Positions 1 to 10,286 of a DNA stretch of 64,000 nt are shown here, piece by piece. The DNA is taken from assembly GCA_036852015.1 (NCBI GenBank), contig JAANDG010000179.1, positions 183,184 through 247,183 of the forward strand. The letters are read 5' to 3'. Position numbers and translations under genes: made by a program. Position 1 is the first letter of the stretch; each line of letters begins with the position of its first letter. The notes under the pieces were generated by a model that saw nothing but the letters and a program-made list of their open reading frames with translations, ran no database searches and had not been told where the DNA came from. The DNA is from Pelodera strongyloides (taxonomy: Eukaryota; Nematoda; Chromadorea; Rhabditida; Rhabditidae).

Positions 1-420
1 TTTGGGTTGCATAAACACCGAGTGCTCGATAGTATGTTCATTTTAGGTGGTAGACAGAGGAGAGATGGTAACTCTTTATATATACGACAGGAAAGGGTTT
101 CTACGTTACAAACCCAATCTTTTTTTAAACATCGAGTCACTAGAATTTGGAATCTCCTTGACGAAGCGACTGTCCGCAGCTCAACGATAGAATCGTTCAA
201 GTCGAAAATTGACGCGCTAGATCTCGTTGAGTTGAGTGACCAGGCAGACCTTCACATTGGTGCTTGATCTCATAATATTATCTAACATTCTCTCATTGTT
301 CGTGTTTTGTTTCTTACTGTTTGTCTTCGGGTATAAAAACCTACCTTTTCGTCTTCCTGCTCTTCAGAGCACTTTATTTTGCATGTTTTTATGTGTGAAT
401 AAAGTATTTATATATACATA
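1..420 (+). mobile_element. LINE 3' end, C-terminal ORF2 fragment (partial)
   Basis: An open frame at 7–267 reads as the C-terminal tail of a CR1/Jockey-like non-LTR retrotransposon. It has the typical sequence of a basic stretch, 'SFFKHRVTRIWNLLDEATV' and 'SFKSKIDAL', seen after the RT domain in such elements. A non-coding 3' region follows and ends near AATAAA (399–404) and a TATATATACATAA tail. The element begins before the window. No RT domain is present in this orientation, so it is a truncated, probably inactive copy. The clade assignment is from general resemblance only. Confidence 0.6.
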
Positions 421-424
421 ACAA

Positions 425-700
425 TTGAACTATCACCGAGAGAACATTCGTCAATGTCATTAATATAAATTAAGAAAAGTAAAGGTCCTAAAACGCTACC
501 TTGCGGAACGCCACTATGACAAGAATAAATATCAGATAAAGTACTACGATACCGCACCTGGAATGTACGATTAGACAAATAAGAACAAATCCAGTTGCAC
601 ATGAGTTCAGAGACACCGTAATTTCTAAGCTTGTGCAACAGGTAGCGATGATTTACAACGTCAAAAGCCTTAGCAAAATCAATGTAAACACACTCTACAA
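425..700 (-). mobile_element. LINE reverse transcriptase fragment, inverted
   Basis: Read on the minus strand, this encodes the middle of a non-LTR retrotransposon RT: 'FIDFAKAFDVVNH' (motif A region), then 'LSNRTFQVRY', then the diagnostic 'GVPQGSVLGPLLFLIYINDI'. The frame stops before the YxDD motif, and the sequence abuts the reversed 3' tail of the neighbouring + strand LINE fragment at about 420. It is a broken piece with no complete enzyme. Its upstream end carries a local inverted duplication (see findings). Confidence 0.75.
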
Positions 701-955
701 CACACTCTACTAAACACAGCTTAGAAATTACGGTGTCTCTGAACTCATGTGCAACACACTCTAATTGGCCGTTTCAGGGTGTCATTTCTACTAATTTGAC
801 CCTTTCTGTCCATGCGCGTTTTTACATATTATTTCTTGTTTAAGTTGTTCATGTTGTGTTTAATTATTATATTTTGTAATGTTAAGACGTCGAGATTGTC
901 AAACAAATGAGAAAACGATGAATTGGCCGTTTCAGGGTGTCATTTCTTCCAGAGA

Positions 956-3792
956 ATGAATAACAACTTTACGAGCGTTGTGCGCCAAACAGAGTTAAAG
1001 TGCAGGTATGATTCTATTGGAGACTTGAAGTTCTGGGATCAAATACGACCATTTGAGGAGTTTATAACTTTTATTTTCCAGCGGTCGACATGCATTTCGC
1101 CGGTTTATTTACGATAGACGAGGGAGTGGTGTTGGACACAGTGCAACCTGCAACATTCCTTTCACTCGGCCTCTGTCGATTTCTTGTATGAACTTGGACA
1201 AGAAGGAAAACATTTTGTACGCGTTTTTATGTTTATTTCAACATTCGGCATTTAAATTACAGCCTGCAACGTCCAATTCTGAAATGCTGAGTATGTAGGA
1301 TCTTTTGTAGAGGTAGATAATGAGACAAAACAATCGTCGTACAAGTAATTTATTCACAACTTCTCTTTAGTCTTCTATGTGGCACAATGGATGGAAGTGT
1401 TGCGTTGACCAATTTATGTTCAGCCGACTGGGGAAACGAAAAAGTCACCTCTCTAATTGTGCCGTCTAAGTTGTAAGTCATTGGCCGTTATGGTTCTCTT
1501 ATGAGTAATGTAGCGAAATACAGTATTATTTGGCGTTTCATTCTTGTATTGTTCATTATGCATGCGAATCATTTAGAAATCACAAGAAAATGGTTACCGA
1601 CTGTCAGTTTTACCCAGGCGATATGCGACTATTTGCCACTTGTAGTATGGATCACACTGTTAAGGTAAGGTGTTCTTTATATCTGTATCCGATTACACTA
1701 ACCTTTCGGTACATATTCAAAAGCTATGTCTATAATTATCCATTTTAGGTTTAGATCCTGCAATTAGTGGCTCGTTACCTTCAATCACTGACTTGAAAAT
1801 GGCAATAGAACTATCTTATCTCCCTAAGTTTACAGTTGTGGGACATTGCAACACTCAGTCATTTGGATTCGTTTCGACTCGCAGTTCCACCAAGGTCTCT
1901 GCATTGGAATGAACACTGTGGTGGTCAGGGTCTAATTGCGATTACAAATCACACGAATATCGTACACCTGCTGGATCCGAAGTAAGTGTTCGCGTATAGC
2001 AAACGTCTATGTACTATCAGGGATCATACTAATAACGGCTTTTTGGTTAACAATCAATGCAATAAAGCCTTTCTTAAATGAATGCCTTACGTAAGCCTTA
2101 AACTGCGCTACCTGTCATCGTTTAGTTTGCTGTAGTTATTGTCCTTGATTTGCTACATTTTCGTCACATAGTTAGTACGCACCAAACCTTGGCGACATGT
2201 AAGTCAAGTCACAGATAGAACCTGCGCAACATCTGATTGCTTGTTGCACGGGTACTACCTATGGTACTGTGTTGCTATCTATAAAAAACGGTACTTCGGT
2301 ACTGTGCTGCTTAGCTTACAGTATCTATAAAACGGATCTGAACCTTTGTGCTGACAAAAGAATATCTCTAGATCTGGCATACTTCAAACAGTTTCCGCTG
2401 GGAACCCGAGTTCGCTCGTCACTGCGGTTCAGTTCTACCCCCATTCGCATAAACAATTGCTAATAACGGGACACAAAGACGGAAGGATGAGAGTATTTGA
2501 TGTTAGGTAAGTTCAAACATATAATTAATCATATGTAACAAGCAAATCATAAGCCAAGTAACTGTAACGGGTAATTATACGTAACTTCATAATTCAAAAC
2601 AACATAAATCCAAACTATGTTAACTTTTCGCGCTAAAAAGGTACTGGTACAGTACATTCAGACTGTTTCACATCGTGAGGTAGATACTATGTTCCGATAT
2701 TATTACTTGATCTTATTAGTCTATCTTCGTTGATATGTTTAGGTCAGCTCGACGTGCACTATTTGAACGTGAACTGTACAACACGGCCCTTGATGGTATC
2801 AAATTCACCGACCATGGTCTGAGATGTGTGTCCGTCTCAAATAATTACGACATTAGTGTTCATGATGCTGATTCCCTGGAAACCCTCTTCACGACAAAAC
2901 CAACCCAGGTGAGGCGGAAGATAGCGGGAACATCTACTCTGATAAACTCTCTATTCCTTGAATTTTATGCTAAATGCAAACCATTTTGTGCTTTCTGTAG
3001 TTGTGACCTGACTCATTTAGGAATTCGTTAGACGAAAATTTGACTACAAGCCTATTCGCTTTACGTTGGCGTGCGACGGTTCTCGATTGTACGCAGGACT
3101 GCCGCATAAGGAAAACGTTTTATGGATGCAATTACCTCTGGAGAAACAGGTGAATGGGCAACATTGATTGGTGCATTGTCAATTATCAGATGTTTTTGCC
3201 TTTATTATAAGCACATTATGATACACGTGCACTCGTGAGGAGGAGCTAGGAGCGAACCCGGGTTCTTTCCCAATAAGCAAGAACACTAACCCCTCGGCCA
3301 TGGCTGCCTACTTTTCCTGGTTTAATTGTTCGGTTCTATATTTCAGCATGGTCGGTTTGGAGATCTAAATCCCGCCGCTGAGGAAAAGTATCTTCGTGGC
3401 CACTTCAGAGAGGTCCAATGCTGTGTCTATAGACCTGGAAGCCAGCAGGTGAGGGAGAATTGTGCTATGATATTTGTAGGCGGTCTCTTTGTTTGTAGAA
3501 ACCTTTGTTAACTAGTTTACTAGTTCCTGGTTAACGACACTTGTTAACTTGTTATCGAGTCCCGTGTGTTATATTTGTGTCGGCGAATTTGACTTTTTAA
3601 ATGCCTTTTGTGGTATTCATAAAGCAACATTCAAGAAGTATCGTTTTATTTCAGTTGTTTTCTGCCGGCAGTGACACACAACTGATATGTTGGGCAAATA
3701 TGGCACAAACTTTGGACACGGCGGCTCCAGATGTTGAGCGAAATAGTCCAAGTGCAACACTGCATGCGGACACATGGAGTGACGAGGACTGA
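956..3792 (+). CDS. ERCC8: ERCC8/CSA WD40-repeat DNA repair protein (multi-exon)
   Basis: CSA is the substrate receptor of a CUL4–DDB1 ubiquitin ligase in transcription-coupled nucleotide excision repair, acting in the nucleus. Exons with matching phases: 1371–1472, 1577–1664, 1836–1981, 2372–2506, 2743–2908, 3021–3149, 3347–3448 and 3655–3792 (stop 3790). Their translation follows the human protein blade by blade: 'LLCGTMDGSVALTNL', 'DCQFYPGDMRLFATCSMDHT', 'LWDIATLSHLDSF', 'VQFYPHSHKQLLITGHKDGR', 'GHFREVQCCVYRPGS' and 'LFSAGSDTQLICWA'. The acidic C-terminus 'TWSDED' parallels the human end. The 5' end is uncertain. A first exon at 956–1005 ('VVRQTELKC', like human 'SARQTGLED') and a second from 1082 to about 1130 are plausible, but I could not settle their join. 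The stop lies 311 bp from the stop of the convergent ion-channel gene. Confidence 0.93.
3239..3310 (-). repeat. tRNA-derived sequence (SINE head or tRNA pseudogene) in an ERCC8 intron
   Basis: On the minus strand the sequence has a pol III A box (TGGCCGAGGGGTTAG) and, about 35 bp later, a B box (GGGTTCGCTCC). Spacing and order are those of a tRNA. A 5-bp anticodon stem with a 7-nt loop can be drawn (TTCTT / GGGAA). The loop would carry UUA, an anticodon that reads a stop codon, and the T stem has mismatches. It is therefore more likely a tRNA-derived SINE or pseudogene than a working tRNA. It lies in the intron between the exons ending at 3149 and starting at 3347. Confidence 0.55.
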
Positions 3793-3921
3793 AAGCAATT
3801 ATACTAATTGACATGGGTTGGAGATCTCGGGACAGTGTGTAAACCCCTATACGAGGCAAACCCTTATCGGAGTGAACCCCTTCCCTTTGGGTTTCTTGGC
3901 TGGCATATGTTTTATGTCCAG

Positions 3922-4014
3922 AATAAATCGCCGGACGTTTCTGGAGGAAATAGGCCAAAGGGGAAGGAGATAAAATGATTACATACGTGCCGTTTTCTCA
4001 TGTATGTAAATAAA
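3922..4014 (+). terminator. ERCC8 polyadenylation signals
   Basis: AATAAA occurs at 3922–3927 and again at 4009–4014, 130 and 217 bp after the ERCC8 stop and before the convergent channel gene. Either could direct cleavage. Use of one over the other is not visible from sequence. Confidence 0.6.
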
Positions 4015-4102
4015 CTGTTATGATAAGATATTTGTCGATGTTCTGTGATCCGTGACTAAAACAAACAATGACAGAAACGAAGGATTTTCAACTTACAGTA
4101 CT

Positions 4103-7100
4103 TCATTTCCAATACGATAGTAGTCGTACAAAATTCCACACATTGGCTGTTTCGAAGATGCAGAGAAAGATTAGATGTGCGTGCAGGAATTTTTTCACGT
4201 GGACTGAGGAGTGACTTTTCCTGAAAGAAAAATGGTTCTGACATAGGTTTGCTGTATTTCAGAAACTGTTCGAATCAAAGATATCTTCGCTGGACTTTAA
4301 AGGAAAGAGTGTAAATCAGAGGTATCACTTACCGAAATAGGTGCAACTTGGGAAGGAAGATAACCACAACAGATGCTATTGAAATTACTATGATGTTGAC
4401 GAGGACGAAATCGGCTGAAAATAAGATCTAAAGTTGGGGCAAGCAATTATTGGCTTTGTAAATTACACTGTATGCGCCAAAGGGACTGACGATACTGGAC
4501 AGATGAAAACCATAAATGGTCTACATCTCTAGGTGGGAGTTGCAATGATTATAGCATAAAGTTGTAGCGTTCTAATGAAGATCGCGATATTTTTCATTGC
4601 GGCTTGATCCGATCGTCCACATTCCCCATTTAGTAATTATACTTACTGTACAAAGAAGAGCTCAGCTCATTCATGAGAATAATGCTTACCGAGAAGTGGT
4701 AACGTCTCAGATTTCGGCATTTCTTCGGCTATTATCTCCAGTTCAACTGTCATAGCCATAAGAGTTGTTAGGCCGAGGATCATCGGAAAGAAAAAAAAAA
4801 CAAATTATAAGTTGGAAGTTTCCTCGCAGCTGATATCCAAAAAGAGTGGGTTGCACATGTAATGTCAAAAGTTAGACGTTTTCGTAGTACAAATCTACCA
4901 AATGATAAGGCTTAGGTTACAGGATAGACATTCTTCACGACATCTGCTTGCTATCTTTTCACACCTTATTCAATGTGTCGTTGGATCTGTCAATGAACAT
5001 CCCAAACACGCAGAGCATGTTGAGAATAAAGCACGGTAGAATGATTACAGTAATGAAGAAAGATGGGTGACGTTGGAGAGACAGAGAGACACATACCTGC
5101 AATATATAATGTATTTACAAGTTAGAGTACAAATTTTCATTAAATAATAGTGATACGGTACACATCAGCCAATTAGAGAAGATCATTCGTGGTGGTAGGA
5201 ACATGGAATATCTTCCCAATTGGCTCCTGAATACTGTATGACTTTACAGTTTACAGTATGCAGGAGCAAATAAGAGACTAAGACGACGTTGCATAGCTAG
5301 GAAAATGCAAGCTAATCAGTCAATACGTGTGTATTGTTTTTGGCGAAGTAGCTTACACAAAGATAATGATCTAAAGTACTGTAGTTTAACATTTTCACAT
5401 TCATTTTCTTGCAGCACAAACATAATGCTCATTCGTCATCTAATGTTCCTATTCTAGGCGCAATACCGTGGGACGAGAGGCAGAAGAGGAAGCTTATACT
5501 TATAAACTTGTAAGGAAGATAAGAAGAAATTCAAAGACTGAACTTTACTTTTGTACGTTTCCCCTTTTACGCTTGCTTTCTTGTTTAATGATAAAGGTTT
5601 GATAACCATTTTGACATGTGTCGAAAATAATGTTACAGTGGTCATTTTGCGTGAAAAAAATACTAGAAAAAAAGTCACTCATGTACAATTGCCTGCCAGT
5701 ATACGAATGGTAACGTAATGTAGCATCGTAACTGGTGCCGAATTACGACAATAAGTGTTCATGATGCTGATTCCAAACTCGCTTCAAGACAAAATCTTCA
5801 AGATGCACACAATAAAGGAAGCAAGTTTAATTAGTGGCGCATGGGTGAATGTTTGCTTGTAATTTACATGATTCAGTACTGACATATTCATACTTGACGA
5901 TCTGGTTGTGTTCCTTCATCCTCCTCGCGCTCACTTCCATCACTTCCCACTCGCCATTACCGTGCCATCCGAAAGTCTTCAATATAAATAGTTAGCAGAT
6001 ACAGCGGGAAAGTTCGCGAACAAGCCGCTTATGAGTGGCGCACAAGCGGCTCACGTCGCGGCATAATTTTTCAGCACTAACCTTTGTATTCATGCTCACT
6101 CATATTGAACCTCTAATACGCGATGCGCACTCTCCGCCCACTCTCCGAGCCTCGCTGCTGCGGATTCGATTTTTTTTTGCGCCGCGCACCCTTCAAACGT
6201 TGGGCTTGAGCGAAGTAAAGCTTCTCAGCAGCAAGTGTCCCCAGGTGGCATGGAAATTGGTATAGGAATCATAGGAATCATAGGAATAAGCAAAAGTTCC
6301 GAGATGGCCATATGTCCGAAGGAGACAGTTAAACCCTAATTTTCCACTTACATTTGCGCTCTCGATCTGGTAATCGGGCACATATACTTTATATGAGATC
6401 TCCTTGGATAGATAGATGTAAGTTCCCAGCGAGACACTACAATTCTGCTTGTCAAATGGAAATTCGGACATCTGAAGAGGAAACACTGTAATATTAATTA
6501 CCAATTCTGTTTTTACATATATAGCTAGAATAAGAATAAGGGCTGATAATCGGAATCGCACAGCCATTTTGGGGGGCGAAGTGCCCTATTAGTGCTTACA
6601 ATTAGTGTGAAAAACACATTTCATACGACCCAAAATTCACGGTGTTTTCCCGGACGAGACCCTCCCCCCACCTACCGTAGTCACGATCACTTTAGCTTCA
6701 GCTCTCAAAGATAATCTTCTTTTTATGCAAGACAAGTTGGACGCAATTGAGAAAAGGAAAAAAACATACATCGAGGATGCAAACAGTTTTGACCAAGTTC
6801 ACGAACGGTGCTTGTACTGTTCCGTTGCTGTAGATCTGAAAAGGAAAAGAGATCGCATAGAACTTCAACGTGATGTTAGCTATTTTAGCTTGTCAGCAAT
6901 GTCAGCACCTCAGCACATACATTCGGCAATGAAGTGTAAATAAGCAGTGTTATTGTTTGACATCGAGCCACATAAATGAGCACAACAGAGCAGTTGATTG
7001 TATGTTGAAACATATTACGATATTACTCAACTTTATGGAACCATAATAGAACATCATGCATTTTAAAGTCTACTGTAGCTTTCTTACTCTTGCTGATCGC

Positions 7101-8548
7101 AACGTGGAAGGAATAAGATTCGTAGTCTCTGAACTGAATCAAGAATTCATATACTATAACGTCAAATAACAGATGTTACTCACGGAAGACTGTAGAGATA
7201 GGGTTGCTAGTGTGCGTTACCGTAGTTCACACATCGGAAAGCTAATATGAGAAGACCTGCTTTTGCTAAAGAACGATTCCAAATGTAACGATTTTCACAG
7301 AAGCGTGGATGTTCCATGAGACTACATTGTGTAACAAAAATAATAGAAAAATACTTACGCTTGATCATAGAATACGAAATCGGGGGTCCAAATAAGTGAT
7401 TCGGGCACGACAATATTGTCAATGCTAGAGAAATTATCGGGATTCCAACGAAGGCGATGGTCTCTCCAGTCCTGAAAGATAGTTTATTGTGTATTCGAAG
7501 GAACGAGAACAGCTGACCTCTAAGTTTCACTGATGAAAAATGTGTACTCTGAAATTAGTCACTGCGATCAAGTCATAGGTTTTGACCACTGCCCCTTCAA
7601 AAAAAGCGAATTGAATAAACACTCAACTTACATGTGTTAAGGTAAACGGTAAACTCTCAGAGATATTCATTATGTCTATTATAGCTCGTTTATGACCTAC
7701 CAACTCAAACTCGACAATCGTGCTGATGATTTGACCCGCTTCATTCTGTAATTAGAGAGACAATCAGAGCCAGTCCTCGGCGACTCACGATCCACAGTAT
7801 ATGGAACATAAAGAAATTATCTTACTGTATTCATCATTATTTTTGCGAGAAACCCCAAATCGAAGAAAAAACTTAAGATATCGATAATCCTCGTGTTCAC
7901 CAGCGTGACGTTTATATTGTACGACGGGATAATGAACTTGGATGTGTTTAAATTGAAATTCATTCCTGTAATAGGAGAATTTGGTTCTTACAGGAGATAA
8001 GAACATTCCTAAATAGCTCCTCCCGTGTGTCACGCATTCCCAGAATTTGATCCTAAATAGCTCCTCCCGTGTGTCACGCATTCCCAGAATTTGAGTGCCG
8101 CTGGCACGCCAGGAGTGCGCGAATTTTTTTCCGTATTCTTCTTCAGTGCGCTCCCAGCGCCCGTGTAATCTGAACATGTGGGCGGCCACTCCTGTGCACA
8201 CCGTTTTTTAACCGTCCACCAACTAAAGTTTTACTTTGACACTTCTCTGATATCATGGGGCACACAAGTGTCAAAGAGCTCACCTTTAACATGGATCGGC
8301 GCTATTTCTTTATGGTAATCTTGGAATAAAAATTCGAAGAGTTGATTATTAACCATCATGTATTCCAAAATGTCTTGTTCGGCTTCTGAAAGCAGGCATG
8401 CTAAATTTTCAGGGTTAAACATCTGGCTTTACTATATAAATAGTCCAGAAAGGTGACACTCACCTTCCTCCGTAATTTTGATTTGCTTTGATAGTACCAT
8501 TGAGCAGACTACTTGTATGAATAGTATGTAATTGTGTAGTCTAGCCAT
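4103..8548 (-). CDS. Cys-loop ligand-gated ion channel subunit (13 exons, ~419 aa)
   Basis: Pentameric plasma-membrane channel subunit. Exons on -: 8548–8464 (start Met, signal peptide 'YILFIQVVCSMVL'), 8400–8284, 7965–7826, 7745–7701, 7471–7359, 7128–7074, 6835–6770, 6471–6352, 5976–5884, 5096–4965, 4783–4690, 4414–4333, 4220–4103. They sum to 1260 nt, all phases agreeing. Visible motifs: loop D/A region 'DWRDHRLRWNPDNFSSIDNI' and 'IWTPDFVFY'; the Cys-loop, C-x13-C, spliced from 'KTVCILD' and 'MSEFPFDKQNC'; 'GEWEVMEV'; M1 'HPSFFITVIILPCFIL'; M2 'MILGLTTLMAMTVELEIIAE'; M3 'LVNIIVISIASVVVIFLP'; M4 'HLIFLCIFETANVWNF'. The M3–M4 loop is only about 15 residues. Loop C has no vicinal cysteines and there is no PAR anion signature. 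The ligand is unknown. The M2 exon lacks an AG acceptor. Confidence 0.92.
8007..8094 (-). repeat. 44-bp perfect tandem duplication in channel intron 2
   Basis: Two adjacent identical units, 8007–8050 and 8051–8094, each beginning TCCTAAATAGC and ending CAGAATTTGA. They lie in the intron between exons 8400–8284 and 7965–7826. No coding role is seen. Confidence 0.9.
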
Positions 8549-10286
8549 AATATTCCAGTCCACAGAAACACAAAATACCCGTCTACCAACCAACCCAATT
8601 GAAATACGCAACAAATTCAATCGCAAAAACGCGAAAAGCTTTCCTAGGAAAATGTGTTCCTATACCAATTTATCAAGACGATTAAGATTAGGCACTGTAC
8701 AGTGTAAAGAGAGAAATACAACACATTTGGCATGTTACACAAATAGAAAGGTAAAATACTCGTTTATGTTCACTATAAGTTTCTACTGAGTTGGTAGAAA
8801 AAGCCATAAAATAATTTGAATTTAATAAATCCTCAACCAGATTGTTCGACTCTGACTCTATGTTATGGGTCTAGAGGATCGAGAAACAATAAAAAGTGGT
8901 CAGAGAGAGGGGATGTGAAGTGTAATTAATCAAGAGTGGTGATAGTGAGCAAGAAAATTCATCTCACACGTAGCAGACACACTCAAGCTCAAAAAGAACA
9001 AATGTGATCTTTTTCCTCAGCGATGAATCAAAACCAAGACCTATACCAAAACAGTGCGATGTCATGGACCTTAATAAATAGTGGACCTAAAAGCGCGATA
9101 TTCCACTCTAATAACAGAGAATTGTATACTTCTCTCTGAGTGAGCATTTATTATGTCAATCCTAACATAGGGCTTGAGGTGCAAAATGAGTGTGAATAAG
9201 GTGTCGCATTCTAGGAAAAAATTGATATATCAATGGTGAAGTCAGTTATGTTGAAGGCATTTCGGTTTTGGAAAGTCATAAATTATAAATTCAATTTAAA
9301 TGTAAATTAGCTGTTTTGGAAGCGTTCTGAAACTCCGCTCACGATTTCTTTGGCCTGCGACTATGACTATGAATCTATGAACGACCTAGTGTATACCAAA
9401 AGTTATAGTAAACTATAAAATAAATAAAATAATTAGGCATAAGAATGTAACTTACCTGGCGTTCAACAGAACAGAGGGAGACTTCAAATAGTTTGTAGTC
9501 TGAACGAAAACCATCGTCAATGTTTTACCGTGTCAACCAGGTCCTCTAAAGAAAGCTAAGAAGAGATTCAAATAAAAAACTATTTCAACATTGTGTTTGT
9601 TTGTTAATACATATTGTATTTGTGATGAACATGGAGAGACCGCAAAAGTACTGTAGTTACGTGCTACCAATTTTAATTGTTTGAAATGAATCGTGCCGGG
9701 TTCCGACATATATTTATTCGAATGAAGTTTATTGTTTATATGTTCGTTTTAGTTAATTTAATTTTACATTAGAAAGCTTACTTTTTGTATCGTACTAGCG
9801 AAGGGGCTCCAAGTTCGAGCTTCCTGTATTACAATGTGTAATTAGAATACGGTCGTACTTAAAAAAGAGCCGTTAGCAAATAAGAAGTTTGCATACGATG
9901 TGCGGATAACGCTCGAAAAGAGCAGCATCATTTTATTACAAAAAAAGTAAGCAAACAAAATTCTACAACAAACTAGCACTCTGTACAAAGAAAATCTACA
10001 CGCATTCGCTGAACCTGAACAAAAAAGTATTTAAAAAACCTAGCGCGAACCACACTTGAAGGAGAAGCTACCACGTTTGAAAAAAATTCAAGGAATATAT
10101 TAATTTTGATTATTTTTAACAAAGAGGCATTAGGGCAGGGCTAGATGATATGAGATTCAGCACATCAGATGTATTTCCAATGCGTAATAACGAAAGAATA
10201 ATGCCTGTGGACATGGCAATGACAATGAACTATAACGTGACAATATACCGTATACCAAAAAAATTTCATGCGTTATTCTGCTTTGA
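8549..10286. other. Intergenic, channel 5' side to bZIP 3' end
   Basis: No exon supported by splice signals or homology is seen on either strand. It should hold the promoter of the minus-strand ion channel (just above 8548) and the 3' UTR of the bZIP gene. TTTATT at 9932–9937 is an AATAAA on the minus strand, about 350 nt past the bZIP stop. Confidence 0.6.

Noticed and set aside
1..700. One LINE with a 5' inversion by twin priming
   Set aside because: Twin priming puts the inverted 5' part before the 3' part. Here the inverted RT piece lies beyond the 3' tail, so two events or a rearrangement are needed.
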